This document shows, one piece after another, positions 8,820 through 16,907 of a DNA stretch of 64,000 nucleotides (positions within the stretch are counted from its first letter, which is position 1; each line of letters begins with the position of its first letter). The notes under the pieces are model-generated. The model was given only the letters and a program-made list of their open reading frames with translations. It ran no database searches and had not been told where the DNA came from. Source of the DNA: Yoonia litorea (GTDB lineage: Bacteria; Pseudomonadota; Alphaproteobacteria; Rhodobacterales; Rhodobacteraceae); NCBI RefSeq assembly GCF_900114675.1, contig NZ_FOZM01000001.1, positions 1,922,001 through 1,986,000 of the forward strand. The letters run 5' to 3'. Both the position numbers and the translations under genes were made by a program.

Positions 8820-8969
8820 CTAACCGCCAGCAGAGCGGCGTGCCAACAATCGCTTTCGCACGATCAAGACAAAGGCAATGACGCAGCCAAGCACTAGCAA
8901 TCCGCCAATGCCTTTCAGCATCATCCAGCCGAGCGTGAAGTAACTTGAAAACCAGCCTGACATAATCAT
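8820..8969 (-). CDS. Small single-span membrane protein (49 residues)
   Basis: A short frame immediately downstream of the monooxygenase on the same strand, 8 bases after its stop. It reads MIMSGWFSSYFTLGWMMLKG at the start, then a strongly hydrophobic stretch (IGGLLVLGCVIAFVLIV), then a basic tail with KRLLARR. This is one membrane helix with positive residues on the cytoplasmic side, giving an N-out, C-in topology. Close spacing to the upstream gene argues for cotranscription. I recognise no family; it could be an anchor or accessory to the flavoenzyme, or unrelated. The start could also be the second ATG, two codons in. Confidence 0.5.
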   Translation of the reverse strand: MIMSGWFSSYFTLGWMMLKGIGGLLVLGCVIAFVLIVRKRLLARRSAGG

Positions 8970-8977
8970 GGCTGCGC

Positions 8978-10498
8978 TCACGCCAACGGTGCGGCTTCGA
9001 CATCAAAGCGGTCTGCGATGCGATCCAGTGTTCTGCGGCAATGCGCGATATCAGCCGCAGCGGTTGATTTCATCCGCATCAGGCCAAGCATCCGGCGCGG
9101 AAAAGGGTACCAGCGGTCGAGATCCAGACCACACCGATCAAGCAACATCAACGGCAACGTCTGCACCGCAATGACCTGATTCATATAGGCCTGCGCCGCA
9201 GATGCACCGACCCAGGCATTCCTGTTCTGACGGAAGAGGCCCTCTTGATCGAGTGTATAGAACCCCTGCCCTCTCAGCGCATTGCGGAACCACAGATGCG
9301 TGGCAAAGAAACCCGAAACGCTGGTTAGAAAATGAAAGGCGGAACGCGCATTGATACTGAGGATACATCCTTCGGGGCTGAGAATGGGTTGATAATCGGC
9401 AAGCGTATCGTCCCGAAAGAAACTGCCGGTGCAGTTCACAAAGATTGCACCGTCATCGATTGGCATCGTCTGACCGGACCTCAGCACCATCTGCTGACCG
9501 TCCGGCGTCTCGACCACATCCTCAAGATAGTCAGATACGGCCTGCTCTACTCCTGATTTGATCTTCGTGTGTTCCTGCTCTGATTGGAGCCCATAAAGGA
9601 ATACACCATTGTTCGCACCTGGATCGGTTGAATAGTTTCGGCGAAAATGGGCGAGCGCCTCGTCTTCGTTATCGCCGTTGAAATTCAGCGCCATATCCCG
9701 AAACAGGCGTGAGACGAGTTCGCCTGATGTCCACCGTTTGATCCCTGTCGGAATATACTTCGTGCGGTTGAGGAAGTTTGTGCCACGCCCCTGAAACAGG
9801 ATAACCCTGCGGGCGGGATTGAAGGCGAGTGTCGCCAGGACCGTGTCCATCCCGGTTTTGCCACCGCCCACCACAACAACTGGCGCATGCGGATGCGCTT
9901 GCAAAGTCGCACGCAGGTCTTGCGGAATGATGGAGACAAGGTTGTCGCTCGAAAACTGCAGCGGTGTCGTCAGACCATAGTTCAATCCTGGGGCATGAAT
10001 TGCTTGCTTTGCGTGAACTTTTTGCGTTTCGCTTTGGTCATCATTTGCATGAAACACAATCTTCGCCATGGTCCCTTCGTCTGTTCTGACCTCGGCCAGC
10101 GACGACACGGTTTGCCCAAAAGCGGTCTGCAGACGCAGGCTCTGTCCGACAGGGCTCAGCGAACTTGCCAGATGCGATTGCACCTCGTCCCTTGCGGCAA
10201 GGTAGTCACGTGGTTTGCGCCAGTCCCATGCCATGTTGCCGACGGTGAACATCGGATGCGGTTGATGCAGCCGCACATAGTCATAAGCGGTGTTCCACAT
10301 GCCACCTGCTGCATCCTTTTGGTCCAGCAGCAAAACACGCGCGCCTTTAGGCAGGTATTCAGTTGCCGCATTCAGCGCATTCAGCCCGGCAATCCCTGCA
10401 CCGATGACCACAAGATCAAAATTCTGGCCGTCAAATTGATCCGCGCCGGACTTCACCGGTTGCTGCAACTGGTCAAGCATGAAATCCCTCCTGTTCAC
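8978..10498 (-). CDS. FAD-dependent monooxygenase-like oxidoreductase
   Basis: 506-residue flavoprotein of the flavin-containing monooxygenase/pyridine nucleotide oxidoreductase type. The FAD-binding Rossmann motif is VIGAGIAGLNA (glycines 33, 35, 38), followed by GGMWNTAYDYVRLHQPHPMF, a region like the substrate/FAD contact of monooxygenases. A second dinucleotide motif, VVVVGGGKTGMDT, lies near residue 210 and should bind NAD(P)H, and IFVNCTG near residue 360 is the usual late FAD contact. No signal peptide or membrane helix is present. Substrate is unknown. Start codon alternatives are M1 and M7. The gene is divergent from a LuxR-type regulator across 119 bases that hold two palindromes, which suggests that regulator controls it. 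Confidence 0.75.
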   Translation of the reverse strand: MNRRDFMLDQLQQPVKSGADQFDGQNFDLVVIGAGIAGLNALNAATEYLPKGARVLLLDQKDAAGGMWNTAYDYVRLHQPHPMFTVGNMAWDWRKPRDYLAARDEVQSHLASSLSPVGQSLRLQTAFGQTVSSLAEVRTDEGTMAKIVFHANDDQSETQKVHAKQAIHAPGLNYGLTTPLQFSSDNLVSIIPQDLRATLQAHPHAPVVVVGGGKTGMDTVLATLAFNPARRVILFQGRGTNFLNRTKYIPTGIKRWTSGELVSRLFRDMALNFNGDNEDEALAHFRRNYSTDPGANNGVFLYGLQSEQEHTKIKSGVEQAVSDYLEDVVETPDGQQMVLRSGQTMPIDDGAIFVNCTGSFFRDDTLADYQPILSPEGCILSINARSAFHFLTSVSGFFATHLWFRNALRGQGFYTLDQEGLFRQNRNAWVGASAAQAYMNQVIAVQTLPLMLLDRCGLDLDRWYPFPRRMLGLMRMKSTAAADIAHCRRTLDRIADRFDVEAAPLA

Positions 10499-10527
10499 TT
10501 TCAGGTTTTATGAGGACAGGGTCAGGC

Positions 10528-10578
10528 TGCCCCTAGGGCAATTTTACCCAAATCACCCTATAAATTGACCTTAGGTCA
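10528..10578. promoter_or_regulatory. Two similar palindromes between divergent monooxygenase and LuxR genes
   Basis: TGCCC-CTA-GGGCA (10528-10540) and TGACC-TTA-GGTCA (10566-10578) share the pattern TGnCC-N3-GGnCA, and their centres are 38 bases apart. Both fall between the start codons of the divergent genes, where an operator is expected. The dyads fit a dimeric HTH protein; the LuxR-type product encoded at 10618 is the natural candidate, but this is inferred from position. Confidence 0.5.
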
Positions 10579-10617
10579 TCCAGTCTCTAGCCTCGGGTGT
10601 GGACAGGGGGAAATTCA

Positions 10618-11820
10618 ATGACGCGAAGTTTGTCTGTGGCCGAGGCCAGCGATCTGATTGGCATCGTCTACGATGCCAGCTTGGAAAAGAACCAATGGGC
10701 AAGCCTTGTGGGCGCGCTCATTGCGCAATGTCCCGGTCATGTCGCGGCGGTTGTAACATTTGAAGATGCAAGGTGGGTCTCAAGCCATGTACCCACGTTG
10801 CCGGATGGCGAACACGGGGCGCAGATCAGCGAACTGATGGAAGATGTCGAGAAAGGAGATGTCGCCCAGCCCGATGATCTCAATGATACGCTGTTTCATC
10901 GCCAACCCCTTGAAATCGGAACGCTTTACAGCACACGGCGCATTTTTTCAGAAGAGGAGTTCCGCAACTTCGAAGGCTACAAAGCAACGATGAAACCGAT
11001 CGGTGCGGGGCATTGGACCGGCACCCACTTTTCCATCACAGGCGGTCGTCGCGCTGCAGTCATGGTCGTTGAAAACGACTTCGACGAGACACCGAAGGAC
11101 AATGCGCGCGTCGAAGATATCATCCGCCTGATCGCACCGCATATGATCCGTGCAAACACGTTCGCGCGCGCGCTCAGCATGGCAAAAGATGCCGCAGAAA
11201 CTTACTCGGCCTTCATCGACGCCATTGCGCTCCCCATGCTGATCATGACACGCGACGGTCAATTCCAAATGGCAAATACGATAGGTCAGCGATTGCTCGA
11301 CACCGGCGAACTGGTGCAGCTCGACACGGCAACAAACCGGATCGCACTGCCCGAAACACAGGATACGGCAAAGCTCAGCCACGCAATAGCACAGGCCCAG
11401 GAAGATGGTGGCCCCCACGCGTTTCAGGCGTTTGCTTCTGACACGAGCATCGCCGTTTGTGTGTGTCCTTACCGGCCTGCACTTGCCTTCGCGTCTGAAA
11501 TTGACCGTAAGCTTTTCAAAGGTCAGCAGCTTTTCGCGGTTTTTATTGGTGCGAAACCGCAAGGCGATGTCAGTTCACGCCTGTTGCAGGATGCGTTTGG
11601 GCTGACCCAGCGCGAAGCCGAGGTGTGTGGTGGGTTGCTCGGCGGACGAAAGCCCTCGCAGCTCGCCGTTGAGATGGGGCGTTCAGAAAAGACAATCCGC
11701 AACCAGATTCAGGCCGTGCACGAAAAGGTTGGCGTGACCAGCACACGCGACCTGACCGAGGCGCTGTCAGTTTTCCGGACTGTCGGCGCGATGTTTGCCG
11801 AAGACGGCGGAGCCGCTTGA
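10618..11820 (+). CDS. LuxR-family transcriptional regulator
   Basis: 400-residue protein with a C-terminal LuxR HTH at about residues 325-385 (LTQREAEVCGGLLGGRKPSQ, LAVEMGRSEKTIRNQIQAVH). The N-terminal 300 residues contain a possible PAS-like part around residue 200 (SAFIDAIALPMLIMTRDGQF, then QMANTIGQRLL), a pattern seen in many alphaproteobacterial LuxR regulators. I chose ATG 10618 because GGGGG lies 7 bases before it; a GTG at 10597 in the same frame has no such site. It is divergent from the flavin monooxygenase and ends 50 bases before the convergent ABM-like gene. The signal sensed is unknown. Confidence 0.75.
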   Translation: MTRSLSVAEASDLIGIVYDASLEKNQWASLVGALIAQCPGHVAAVVTFEDARWVSSHVPTLPDGEHGAQISELMEDVEKGDVAQPDDLNDTLFHRQPLEIGTLYSTRRIFSEEEFRNFEGYKATMKPIGAGHWTGTHFSITGGRRAAVMVVENDFDETPKDNARVEDIIRLIAPHMIRANTFARALSMAKDAAETYSAFIDAIALPMLIMTRDGQFQMANTIGQRLLDTGELVQLDTATNRIALPETQDTAKLSHAIAQAQEDGGPHAFQAFASDTSIAVCVCPYRPALAFASEIDRKLFKGQQLFAVFIGAKPQGDVSSRLLQDAFGLTQREAEVCGGLLGGRKPSQLAVEMGRSEKTIRNQIQAVHEKVGVTSTRDLTEALSVFRTVGAMFAEDGGAA

Positions 11821-11870
11821 ATTCAAGCGGCCCAGCAACGTTTTATTAGCACTCCCGCGGCGCTTGTCTG

Positions 11871-12158
11871 TCAGTTATGCCAGTCGGCAATTACGTCGAA
11901 GCCTTCTGGCGTGGGCGGCTGCTCCAAAAAGCCAGCAAACTGCCCCCACATGGCTTGCACGGTCTCATTATTGGCATCTGAAGTCTCTTTGCTGTCTACA
12001 ACTGAAACGACATAGCCTGCACCGGTTTCATCCATTGCGTTGATAAAATGGACCACGCCGGGCATGGCCATGATCTGTGGCTTCAGTTCTTCAAGCAGGG
12101 TTGTCGCCGCTGCGATGCTGTCTTCTTTCATCTTATAGTGGGTGATGCGTGCAAACAT
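11871..12158 (-). CDS. Small ABM-domain-like protein (dimeric alpha/beta barrel)
   Basis: 95 residues starting MFARITHYKMKEDSIAAA and continuing with ELKPQIMAMPGVVHFINAMD and GYVVSVVDSKETSDA. This is the size and strand/helix pattern of antibiotic-biosynthesis-monooxygenase-like proteins, which form dimeric ferredoxin-like barrels. The start at 12158 has a GGAGG site 8 bases upstream; a longer frame to 12254 lacks one. Members range from heme-degrading and quinone-forming oxygenases to proteins of unknown role, so no reaction is assigned. Its nearness to the flavin monooxygenase and LuxR gene hints at a shared oxidative pathway, but the strands and spacing do not prove it. Confidence 0.65.
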   Translation of the reverse strand: MFARITHYKMKEDSIAAATTLLEELKPQIMAMPGVVHFINAMDETGAGYVVSVVDSKETSDANNETVQAMWGQFAGFLEQPPTPEGFDVIADWHN

Positions 12159-12524
12159 TGTCTTTCCTCCAAATGTAGATCGGGCAGTGTGATCAATGCT
12201 GCGGCGGTGCCGTGGGCATCGCCAGTCCATTGGATCAACGTAGATTTCGCCCATACTTCCCTGTCATCGTGCCTCGCTTCGGTATTGCAAGGACAAGGAA
12301 TGCTAAGAATGTTTGTTGAAGCTTGGCTTGAGCAATCTTGCCTAAAAGCAAAGCTTTGGCCGCTGCCGCCGGAATGGCTGGTTTGACCCAGGCAACGCGA
12401 ATTCGCACCAGGGCGCAGACATTTTGGGGGATCATTCCCGACAGATTTGGGCAATCTTGCTCAATCCGGCGCGCCGCGACTTCCTTAACGTCACCCCATA
12501 AAGCCAAAGATTAAGGAATGACTC
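12159..12524. other. Gap with two copies of a GCAATCTTGC element
   Basis: 366 bases without a supported gene. GCAATCTTGC occurs at 12332-12341 and 12451-12460. Each copy is a small dyad (GCAA-TC-TTGC). The wider 15-base blocks 12328-12342 and 12450-12464 are inverted copies of one another except for the two central bases. This looks like a paired protein-binding site or a stem with a large loop in front of the small gene at 12525. No -35/-10 pair was assigned. Confidence 0.45.
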
Positions 12525-12761
12525 ATGCCGCGCCTCAGACCCTCTACCGCTTCCATGATTGCTGCCGTTTTCATTCTGGCAGCCGCCACACCTGAAAAAC
12601 CGCTCCTTGCGTTAGGTATCGGCGCTCCGTTTCCGCCGTCACTGGACTTCCCTCAAGAAGGTGCGTTCTCAAGCAAGAGCCTGTGGTGTGTTTTGCTATC
12701 ATGCCCCGAGATTCCGAGTTCTGAAACAACAGACGCGGCCGCGCAGGCCGAAGCTGAATAG
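12525..12761 (+). CDS. Small exported protein of unknown function
   Basis: 78 residues starting MPRLRPSTASMIAAVFILAA: a basic N-terminus and a hydrophobic core that could serve as a signal peptide. The rest is rich in Pro, Ser and Ala, with a cysteine pair (LWCVLLSC) and an acidic, alanine-rich tail. AAGGAA lies about 8 bases before the ATG. Codon use resembles the neighbours, but I recognise no family. A hairpin directly follows the stop. It could be a secreted peptide or a spurious frame; the ribosome binding site tips me towards real. Confidence 0.4.
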   Translation: MPRLRPSTASMIAAVFILAAATPEKPLLALGIGAPFPPSLDFPQEGAFSSKSLWCVLLSCPEIPSSETTDAAAQAEAE

Positions 12762-12768
12762 GAGGTCC

Positions 12769-12784
12769 GACCGGACAACCGGTC
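12769..12784 (+). terminator. Short GC-rich hairpin after the small exported protein gene
   Basis: GACCGG (12769-12774) and CCGGTC (12779-12784) around ACAA, 8 bases after the stop codon. There is no T-run, so termination would be weak or factor-dependent. Confidence 0.35.
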
Positions 12785-12914
12785 CCAAGGGCTCGGACGC
12801 AACAGTCGGAAAATGATGCGCAGGTCTACTCCGCCGCGAAGTTGCTTTGTCGTCCAAATCTTGCCACGAATTGAAATTATCTCGAATAAAGTTCTTTTCA
12901 TTTTGTGGGTTTAG

Positions 12915-15314
12915 ATGGCTGTTTTTGACGGAACAACTGACGCAGACCGATTAACTGGCGGCGCAGAAGATGATGTGTTTTTCGGCATGGCCGGGGACGA
13001 TACCATCAAGGGCGGTGGCGGCACTGACACTGCGCGCTTTAGCGGATTGCTTACACAGTATTCGTGGACGACCACGAACAAGGGCTATCAGATCACCGGG
13101 CCGGACGGCACGGATACGCTCGAAAGCATCGAGGTTCTTCAGTTCGATGATTTTACGTGGAACCTAGACGGACAGAACGACGCCGTTTTCAACTACGACG
13201 CGCTGGTGTTCGAGACAGACGTCAATACGCCGTTTACATTCGAGATCAGCGGTTATGACATTGATGATGCGGGATTTTTCGGCTTTACATATTCCACGCC
13301 CTACATCAACGAATTGCTTCGGACCTCGCTTGAGCAATACGATGTAGGCTATGGCAAAGGGTTTACGGCAACCTACGAATATGATCCCCGCAAGCGCGGC
13401 GATTATCAAAACCAGATCCTGGCCCAAGGCGAAACTGAGACGCTGAATTTTGTCTACCGCTACGGCTCAAGCTCTGCAGGCTACACTGATATTCCCGCAA
13501 GCATCGTCATAACAGGCGTGAACGACGCCCCTGAGGTCATCAAAACTGAACACGCGGACCTGACCACTTTTGTTGTCGAGGATGCGGGCGAGGTTGGCTT
13601 TGCGCTTGAGGCATTCGCGGATGATCCCGACAGCGATGACGACAGCGCGACCCTCTCATGGGAAGTCGTCAGCAAGCCTGACACAGTGTCAGCATGGTTT
13701 GACGGCAGCACATTGTTCGTCGATCCAGGCGCGAATTATCAGCTGTTGTCAGAGGACCAGTGGACCACCGAAACCATCGAAGTTCGCGCAATCGACAGAC
13801 ACGGCGCACCGTCAGAGACACTGGCTTACATGATCAGGATCTATGGGGCTGACGATCCACAACCAAACTATCTGACTGAAGGCGGTGCGCCGGATTACGC
13901 AGCCATCGGGATTGATCCGGCGAGCACCTCGAAGTTGGGCGTAATCTCAGGACTGATCAATGACCCTGCGAACCTTGACTATTTGGCGCATACGGCTGGA
14001 GACGACACACTCGTCGTTCACGCACAATCTTTTGCCTACTTCTACAGCAGGGACTTTCTTTACACTCAGTATGAACTGCCTTGGACCGATCTCTCGATCG
14101 ACATGGGGGATGGTAACGACAAAGCGGTCTTCAAGCTTTCAGGGATCGAATCCGCGCTGAGTGATGTTGAACTGGACATGGGTGCCGGTGAGAACCTGAT
14201 TTCCTTTGAAATTGAAGCGACGGGCTATGCCTATTTATCTGGTAATGAGTTCAATGCAGGGCAACACAGTAGCCAGATCATTGGCGATATAACCTCTGCC
14301 GGTGGTGCCCGGTTTGTCGGCAACAGCTTTGCCTTCGGCGACGGGAACGATCTGCTTCATCTTACATTCAACGTGAGAGGGACCAGTAGTCAAATTCCGC
14401 TGCCGTCCATCTTCAACTTCAACAACAGCTATTTCATGGGGAGCGGCAAAGACACCATCATCCTCGACTTCTTCGTCACGGACGGTGGTGAAATGGAGTT
14501 TAGCGACAGGATCTCGACCTGGGATGGTGATGACTATGTGCGCATGAATAACCTCGACTCCGTCATCGGCGCAGGCTTCCCTTACAGTGGCAACACAGGG
14601 TTCACCGGAAGCATCGATACAGGTCGCGGTGACGATGTCATCGATTTCTTCTGGACTGCGAACACAACCGAGACGGCACTTGGATATCTCAATGCAGGCG
14701 AAGGGACGGATACGCTGAACCTTTGGGGGGATGCGCAGGACTGGACGCTTGTTGAAGACATCGGATGGCGGATCACGCTGAAGAATGGTGGACAGAGCAT
14801 TGCGGTCTCGGGGGTTGAAGAAATCAACTACCTTGGAAACGCGCCCGTCGGGGGTGACCCCACAGACCCAACCGATCCGACAGACCCGACTGATCCGACC
14901 GACCCGACCGATCCCGTCGACCCCGGTCTTGGCACATCGGACGCAGACCGGCTGACCGGAACGGCCGCAGATGACACGCTGCAAGGCGCTGGCGGCCACG
15001 ACACGCTGTCAGGACTGGCTGGTGGCGACATGCTTTATGGTGGTCAGGGACATGACAGGCTTCTGGGTGGCGCGGGGGCCGACCAATTTGTTTTTGCAGC
15101 CGATGGTGGCTTTGACATCGTTTACGACTTTGAGGACGGCACTGACCAAATCGCACTTCTGAACCTGCAGTTTGCAGATTTGACGATTGCGGCACATCGC
15201 GAAACGGATACGCTGATCTCAAGCGGGGAGGCGCATATGATCTTACGTGGTGTTGATGTGGCAAAAGTTGATGCGATGGATTTCTTGACGATCACCGAAA
15301 GCGATATCGCATGA
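12915..15314 (+). CDS. RTX-type secreted protein with calcium-binding repeats
   Basis: 799 residues, acidic, without a classical signal peptide, as expected for type I secretion. Glycine/aspartate repeats occur at both ends: DADRLTGGAEDDVFFGMAGD near residue 15 and a longer block near 690-727 (GGHDTLSGLAGGD, MLYGGQGHDRLLGGAGAD), followed by the usual FVFAADGGFDIVYDF end domain. The middle holds a VNDAPEV segment typical of cadherin-like modules near residue 203, then beta-rich sequence with many Asp and Asn. A tandem DPT linker (residues about 648-671) separates the body from the C-terminal repeats. No enzyme domain is recognised; it may be an adhesin or surface-layer protein. The secretion genes are not adjacent. 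The stop overlaps the start of the lipoprotein gene, so the two are coupled. Confidence 0.8.
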   Translation: MAVFDGTTDADRLTGGAEDDVFFGMAGDDTIKGGGGTDTARFSGLLTQYSWTTTNKGYQITGPDGTDTLESIEVLQFDDFTWNLDGQNDAVFNYDALVFETDVNTPFTFEISGYDIDDAGFFGFTYSTPYINELLRTSLEQYDVGYGKGFTATYEYDPRKRGDYQNQILAQGETETLNFVYRYGSSSAGYTDIPASIVITGVNDAPEVIKTEHADLTTFVVEDAGEVGFALEAFADDPDSDDDSATLSWEVVSKPDTVSAWFDGSTLFVDPGANYQLLSEDQWTTETIEVRAIDRHGAPSETLAYMIRIYGADDPQPNYLTEGGAPDYAAIGIDPASTSKLGVISGLINDPANLDYLAHTAGDDTLVVHAQSFAYFYSRDFLYTQYELPWTDLSIDMGDGNDKAVFKLSGIESALSDVELDMGAGENLISFEIEATGYAYLSGNEFNAGQHSSQIIGDITSAGGARFVGNSFAFGDGNDLLHLTFNVRGTSSQIPLPSIFNFNNSYFMGSGKDTIILDFFVTDGGEMEFSDRISTWDGDDYVRMNNLDSVIGAGFPYSGNTGFTGSIDTGRGDDVIDFFWTANTTETALGYLNAGEGTDTLNLWGDAQDWTLVEDIGWRITLKNGGQSIAVSGVEEINYLGNAPVGGDPTDPTDPTDPTDPTDPTDPVDPGLGTSDADRLTGTAADDTLQGAGGHDTLSGLAGGDMLYGGQGHDRLLGGAGADQFVFAADGGFDIVYDFEDGTDQIALLNLQFADLTIAAHRETDTLISSGEAHMILRGVDVAKVDAMDFLTITESDIA
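14856..14927 (+). repeat. Tandem 9-base repeat encoding a DPT linker
   Basis: Eight 9-base units, each encoding Asp-Pro-Thr or a close variant (the last two encode DPV and DPG). The units differ at third positions (GAC/GAT, CCC/CCA/CCG, ACA/ACC/ACT), so the repeat is kept at protein level but has diverged as DNA. Such low-complexity linkers commonly vary in length between strains. Confidence 0.85.
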
Positions 15315-15907
15315 TGGGCAAGCATATGTCGTGCCGTGCAGTCGTGATCATGACACCGTTCCTGCTTGCAGCCTGCGGCGGCGGAGGTGGGGGCGGAGCC
15401 AACACCGAACCGGTGGACTTCAGCACAGCTGACGCTGCTGCTGCGGCATTGATCGATCAATATGTCGATGCAAATGGGAACGCGGCAACCGGACAGACGC
15501 GTAGCAACAGCTTCTTGCAGACCGGCACCGTCAATTATGCTGGAGCATTCAACGGCAACCTGGGCGGAAACGGTGTTGTCGGCGACGTCACGATTGCAGT
15601 TGCCTTTGGCGGTGGCGACGTCACCGGATCGTTGCGCAATCTGCAAAACGAGGCCAGCGGAGCCTATACGGGTAGTCTGCAGGCATCTGGTAGCCTGAAC
15701 AAAGACGCGACGGCACTAGAACCCCAGATGAGCCTGACCTTCGATGGCAGTCTGGGAAACAGCAGTGGTGCGCAGGCGGTGACGCTTTTGCTTGATGGCA
15801 ACTTCTTTGCCCACGATGGCAACCCCGAAGGCGCTGTGGCCGGACCCGTTGATGGCACGATCGGCGGCGTCCTGCTAGACGATGGCCTGTTCGCGGCCGA
15901 AGACTGA
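15311..15907 (+). CDS. Glycine-rich surface-type lipoprotein, TbpB-barrel-like
   Basis: 198 residues. Signal peptide with lipobox LLAAC (Cys22), followed by seven glycines and a short linker, so this should be a lipoprotein. The rest is beta-rich with FSTADAAAAALIDQY, NYAGAFNGNLGGNGVVGD and EGAVAGPVDGTIGGVLLD. The pattern of short strands and the motif near the end (NGEF/NPEGAVAGP...GTIGG style) resembles the barrel domain of transferrin-binding-protein-B-like and related host-factor lipoproteins, which also occur in environmental alphaproteobacteria. The ATG overlaps the RTX stop (ATGA). A second ATG three bases on is an alternative. Coupling to an RTX gene suggests the two act together at the surface. 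The ligand is unknown, and transferrin is unlikely for a marine bacterium. Confidence 0.6.
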   Translation: MMGKHMSCRAVVIMTPFLLAACGGGGGGGANTEPVDFSTADAAAAALIDQYVDANGNAATGQTRSNSFLQTGTVNYAGAFNGNLGGNGVVGDVTIAVAFGGGDVTGSLRNLQNEASGAYTGSLQASGSLNKDATALEPQMSLTFDGSLGNSSGAQAVTLLLDGNFFAHDGNPEGAVAGPVDGTIGGVLLDDGLFAAED

Positions 15908-15972
15908 GGGCAGATCGCGCTTGGCGCACGATGCCAGAACATATCTGCCCCGCTCGATGATCCAAAGGATCA
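15908..15972. terminator. Hairpins between convergent genes
   Basis: GGGCAGAT (15908-15915) pairs with ATCTGCCC (15943-15950), with a further TGGC/GCCA pair inside. A second hairpin TGATCC (15958-15963) / GGATCA (15967-15972) runs into the stop codon of the minus-strand LytTR gene. The first probably ends the lipoprotein message; neither has a long T-run. Confidence 0.45.
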
Positions 15973-16731
15973 GGACGTGATCGTACGCGCCTCAATCGTG
16001 GCCTCTACAGCCTTGAGATAGGTGTCGCTCACAGGCAGCTCGCGCCCATCGCTCAGCTTTGCAAAAGCGCGGTTGCCACGCCTTTTGGTGTCCACCAGAT
16101 GCTTCTCGGCAATCCAATGGGAGCGATGCAGGCGAAGACCATTGACCCCTTTCACCTCGTCAATTGCATCGGCAAAGCGGCTCAGGACCAGTTCTTTCCC
16201 AGCGCTCGTCGTCACCTCAACGTAATGGTCCTGCATCGACATCGAGATGATGTCAGCGGTCGTTGTTGAGCGAAACCGGTCATGCAGTTTCGTCCTCACA
16301 ACCGGCGTCGCGTCTTCCGCTGGCGGCAACACCCGCCAATCCATGTATTCAACAACACCGATAATGAAGCCGATCACGGTCACCTGCAGCCAAATCACCG
16401 GCATTCCGTCAGCAGAAACCAATGGGGGCCGAAAGACGGCATTTACAAAAACGACAATCGCAGCCCCTGGCAAGGCACCCAGAGCCGCGCTGATCAGCAA
16501 CCTGAAGGTCTTGGACATCCGGCCAAGAAGCGGTGTCTTGAGGCCCACGGTCATGGTGACATGCATGCAAAAGCCCACGCCACCAACAATCATCACCCAA
16601 AAGACGAACCGGCTCCAGAAGTCGAGGTCGGCGTAGGTGCCGAATGGTCCCAGCAGGGTCAAGACAATCAGCGCTCCGAAAAATACAAGCAGCTTCTTTT
16701 CCCAGCCTATGTCTCCGAAAATTTGGCGCAT
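15970..16731 (-). CDS. Membrane-anchored LytTR-family DNA-binding regulator
   Basis: 253 residues with four membrane helices in the first 145 residues (LLVFFGALIVLTLLGPFG; FVFWVMIVGGVGFCMHV; LLISAALGALPGAAIVVFV; WLQVTVIGFIIGVVEY), followed by a LytTR DNA-binding domain from about residue 160. That domain has ISMSMQDHYVEVTTSAGKE, VNGLRLHRSHWIAEKHLVD and GRELPVSDTYLKAVEA. The regulator would sense something at the membrane and bind DNA directly without a separate kinase, an arrangement frequent in alphaproteobacteria. The start at 16731 fits the first helix; an upstream extension to 16971 has a different composition and overlaps the divergent gene. Ribosome binding site weak. Targets unknown. 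Confidence 0.8.
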   Translation of the reverse strand: MRQIFGDIGWEKKLLVFFGALIVLTLLGPFGTYADLDFWSRFVFWVMIVGGVGFCMHVTMTVGLKTPLLGRMSKTFRLLISAALGALPGAAIVVFVNAVFRPPLVSADGMPVIWLQVTVIGFIIGVVEYMDWRVLPPAEDATPVVRTKLHDRFRSTTTADIISMSMQDHYVEVTTSAGKELVLSRFADAIDEVKGVNGLRLHRSHWIAEKHLVDTKRRGNRAFAKLSDGRELPVSDTYLKAVEATIEARTITS

Positions 16732-16907
16732 CGTGAATTCAAATGTTTCAGAACTCGCGAAGTCAAGCCGGATTTCACGAAGAACGCTTTGGTTTTGCTG
16801 GGTCTGCGTGGCTCTTTGTGCCCGTCTCTGGGCGGCGACGGTCCCCGACCGATCCAATTCTCCGTGCAGAGCCCAATCACACAAACTGGGCAACATGGGG
16901 TAAAGAT

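Noticed and set aside
14856-14927. Tandem repeat considered as CRISPR or intergenic satellite
   Set aside because: Units are 9 bases, in frame, without spacers, and encode a protein linker within the RTX gene.
14235-14999. Minus-strand open frame opposite the RTX gene
   Set aside because: Low-complexity product produced by reading the DPT repeat and Asp-rich coding sequence backwards; no start signal.
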